A stretch of 64,000 nucleotides of DNA from NCBI GenBank assembly GCA_003212315.1, contig QCQB01000009.1, positions 1 to 64,000 on the forward strand. Direction: 5' to 3'. The position numbers were made by a program, and so were the translations under genes. This DNA is from SAR116 cluster bacterium AG-447-C21. Lineage in GTDB: Bacteria; Pseudomonadota; Alphaproteobacteria; Thalassobaculales; Thalassobaculaceae. Under the pieces are notes generated by a model. The model searched no databases. It saw nothing but the letters and a program-made list of their open reading frames with translations, and was not told the DNA's origin. This document shows positions 63,111 through 64,000 of the stretch, in pieces (within the stretch, counting starts at the first letter, position 1; every line of letters begins with the position of its first letter).

Positions 63111-63857
63111 ATGATGGGTGCGTTGATTGTTTCAGGAGGAAGCAGAGGAATTGGTGCGGCAACCGCTATATGTGCTGCGCGAGAAGGATGGGATGTTGCG
63201 ATAAATTATGCACAAGATGAAAACGCAGCTATTTCAGTAGCTGATCAGGTGAGATCACTTGGAAGAAGGGCTATCATCGTAAAAGGTGATATGTGTAATG
63301 AAGAGGATATTCAGAGATTATTCGATGACTCAGAAAAAGAATTGGGTCCATTGAAAGGATTAGTTACAAGCGCTGGGACTACTGGGAAAACAGTCAGGAT
63401 AGAAGACATAACGGTTGAAGCCATCAATAGAGTTATGCAATTAAATGTAGTGGGCTTAATGCTTTGCTGTCGAGAGGCTGTGAGGCGAATGTCGACCAAA
63501 AATGGTGGTGGCGGCGGGAGTATTGTAAACCTTGGCTCTGCTGCCTCAAGATTGGGTGGGCCGAATGAATTTGTTCACTACGCAACCTCCAAGGGTGCTG
63601 TGGATTCATTTACACTGGGACTGGCCCGTGAAGTCGCTGCGGAGGGTGTTATCGTGAATGCTGTTTCACCAGGAATGATAGACACCGAAATTCATGCCTC
63701 GGCTGGACTACCAAACAGGGCTGTCGAAGCTGTTCCTGGAATACCGATCCGACGTGTAGGGCAGCCGGAAGAGGTTGCTGAGGCAATCGTCTGGCTGTTG
63801 AGTAAGGGGGCCAGCTACTGCGCTGGGGCGATCATACCTGTCACCGGCGGAAGATAA
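63111..63857 (+). CDS. SDR-family oxidoreductase (FabG-like)
   Basis: 248 residues. Classical SDR: VSGGSRGIGAATA cofactor loop near residue 7, TSAG motif, and catalytic Ser, Tyr, Lys in NLGSAASRLGGPNEFVHYATSKGAVDSF. A C-terminal ASYCAGAIIPVTGGR closes it. I start at ATG 63111 with AAGGA upstream; the frame stays open from 63009, where a hydrophobic stretch unlike an SDR would be added. It probably shares the HlyD-MFS transcript. NADP use is likely; substrate unknown. Confidence 0.88.
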   Translation: MMGALIVSGGSRGIGAATAICAAREGWDVAINYAQDENAAISVADQVRSLGRRAIIVKGDMCNEEDIQRLFDDSEKELGPLKGLVTSAGTTGKTVRIEDITVEAINRVMQLNVVGLMLCCREAVRRMSTKNGGGGGSIVNLGSAASRLGGPNEFVHYATSKGAVDSFTLGLAREVAAEGVIVNAVSPGMIDTEIHASAGLPNRAVEAVPGIPIRRVGQPEEVAEAIVWLLSKGASYCAGAIIPVTGGR

Positions 63858-63867
63858 AGAATAAAGC

Positions 63868-64000
63868 ATGAAATTAAATGAAGGCCCATCTGCGGGTTAC
63901 AGGGATCTAGTAATAAAAGGCCAACTTATTGAAGATCATTTTCAGCTGATTGCTGTAAACGAGTTGGAACGTTTACATGACCTTCTTCAGGGTTATGAAA
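63868..64000 (+). CDS. zapE: ZapE/AFG1-like ATPase, N-terminal fragment cut by window end
   Basis: 44 residues are visible before the sequence ends. GPSAGYRDLVIKGQLIEDHFQ followed by LxxLHDLLQGYE matches the N-terminus of ZapE (AFG1 family), a cell-division-associated AAA-like ATPase, before its Walker A. ATG lies 10 bases after the SDR stop. Assignment rests on this short stretch only. Confidence 0.65.
   Translation, partial: MKLNEGPSAGYRDLVIKGQLIEDHFQLIAVNELERLHDLLQGYE

Noticed and set aside
1-64000. CRISPR arrays, tRNA or rRNA genes, insertion sequences, prophage
   Set aside because: No regularly spaced repeats, cloverleaf-like T-arm sequences, transposase or phage genes were seen.

Overview
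The window looks like chromosome from a free-living, Gram-negative alphaproteobacterium, probably marine or aquatic. Base composition is AT-rich, roughly 40 % GC by eye. The outer membrane is shown by a lipid A/Kdo block (msbA, an LPTAT-like acyltransferase, waaA, lpxK, lpxL-like). The alphaproteobacterial placement rests on that gene order, on a tiny charged protein I recognise from Rhodospirillales-type genomes, and on many TauD, FAH, liv and amidohydrolase genes. I saw no rRNA, tRNA, CRISPR array, insertion sequence or prophage. Genes are dense and no gap exceeds about 230 bases.

Layout. (1) 94-7470: a nonulosonic (pseudaminic-type) acid and protein glycosylation cluster. It holds a TPR-glycosyltransferase like Caulobacter FlmG, pseI, pseG, an SpsF-type cytidylyltransferase and the Pse-associated methylase, plus two unexpected oxidoreductases (luciferase-like LLM and PhyH). 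(2) 7610-12630: an SDR, a DUF3429-like membrane protein, purD, xseA and an M23-family protein. (3) 12652-21972: the lipid A/Kdo block, msbA, pmbA, ubiD and a SnoaL-like protein. (4) 22016-27501: sugar-acid catabolism (dgoA, dgoK, two FAH-fold enzymes) and an acyl-CoA ligase. (5) 27581-34233: anmK, tyrS, a large AsmA-like protein, bcp and hisI.

(6) 34402-46619: an unfamiliar catabolic cluster. On the minus strand run a TauD dioxygenase, a diheme cytochrome b, a single-chain Fe-S/molybdopterin oxidoreductase, a second TauD, two paralogous amidohydrolases, a Rieske ferredoxin, an adenosine-deaminase-type hydrolase and a two-domain VOC protein. A divergent acyl-CoA ligase faces them across a palindrome. 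(7) 46746-50555: a 50-residue charged protein and a fused CydDC-like ABC exporter. (8) 50583-59274: an M81 (MlrC) metallopeptidase and a complete branched-chain-type ABC uptake operon headed by an acyl-CoA ligase. (9) 59500-63857: a CmcJ/NvfI-type oxygenase divergent from HlyD, MFS and SDR genes; the shared gap can be folded into a multi-helix junction. The window ends inside a zapE-like gene. Bases 1-93 hold only short open frames I cannot assign.

How it fits together. The organism imports small organic acids or amino acids (liv plus ligase), activates them as CoA esters (three AMP-forming ligases), and carries oxygenase, hydrolase and molybdoenzyme modules that suggest breakdown of an unusual dissolved organic compound. 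The most novel-looking items are the single-chain Fe-S/Mo enzyme with its cytochrome b in cluster 6, the LLM/PhyH pair in the glycosylation cluster, and the possible structured leader at 60414-60500. All functions are read from sequence motifs and memory of families; no search was run.
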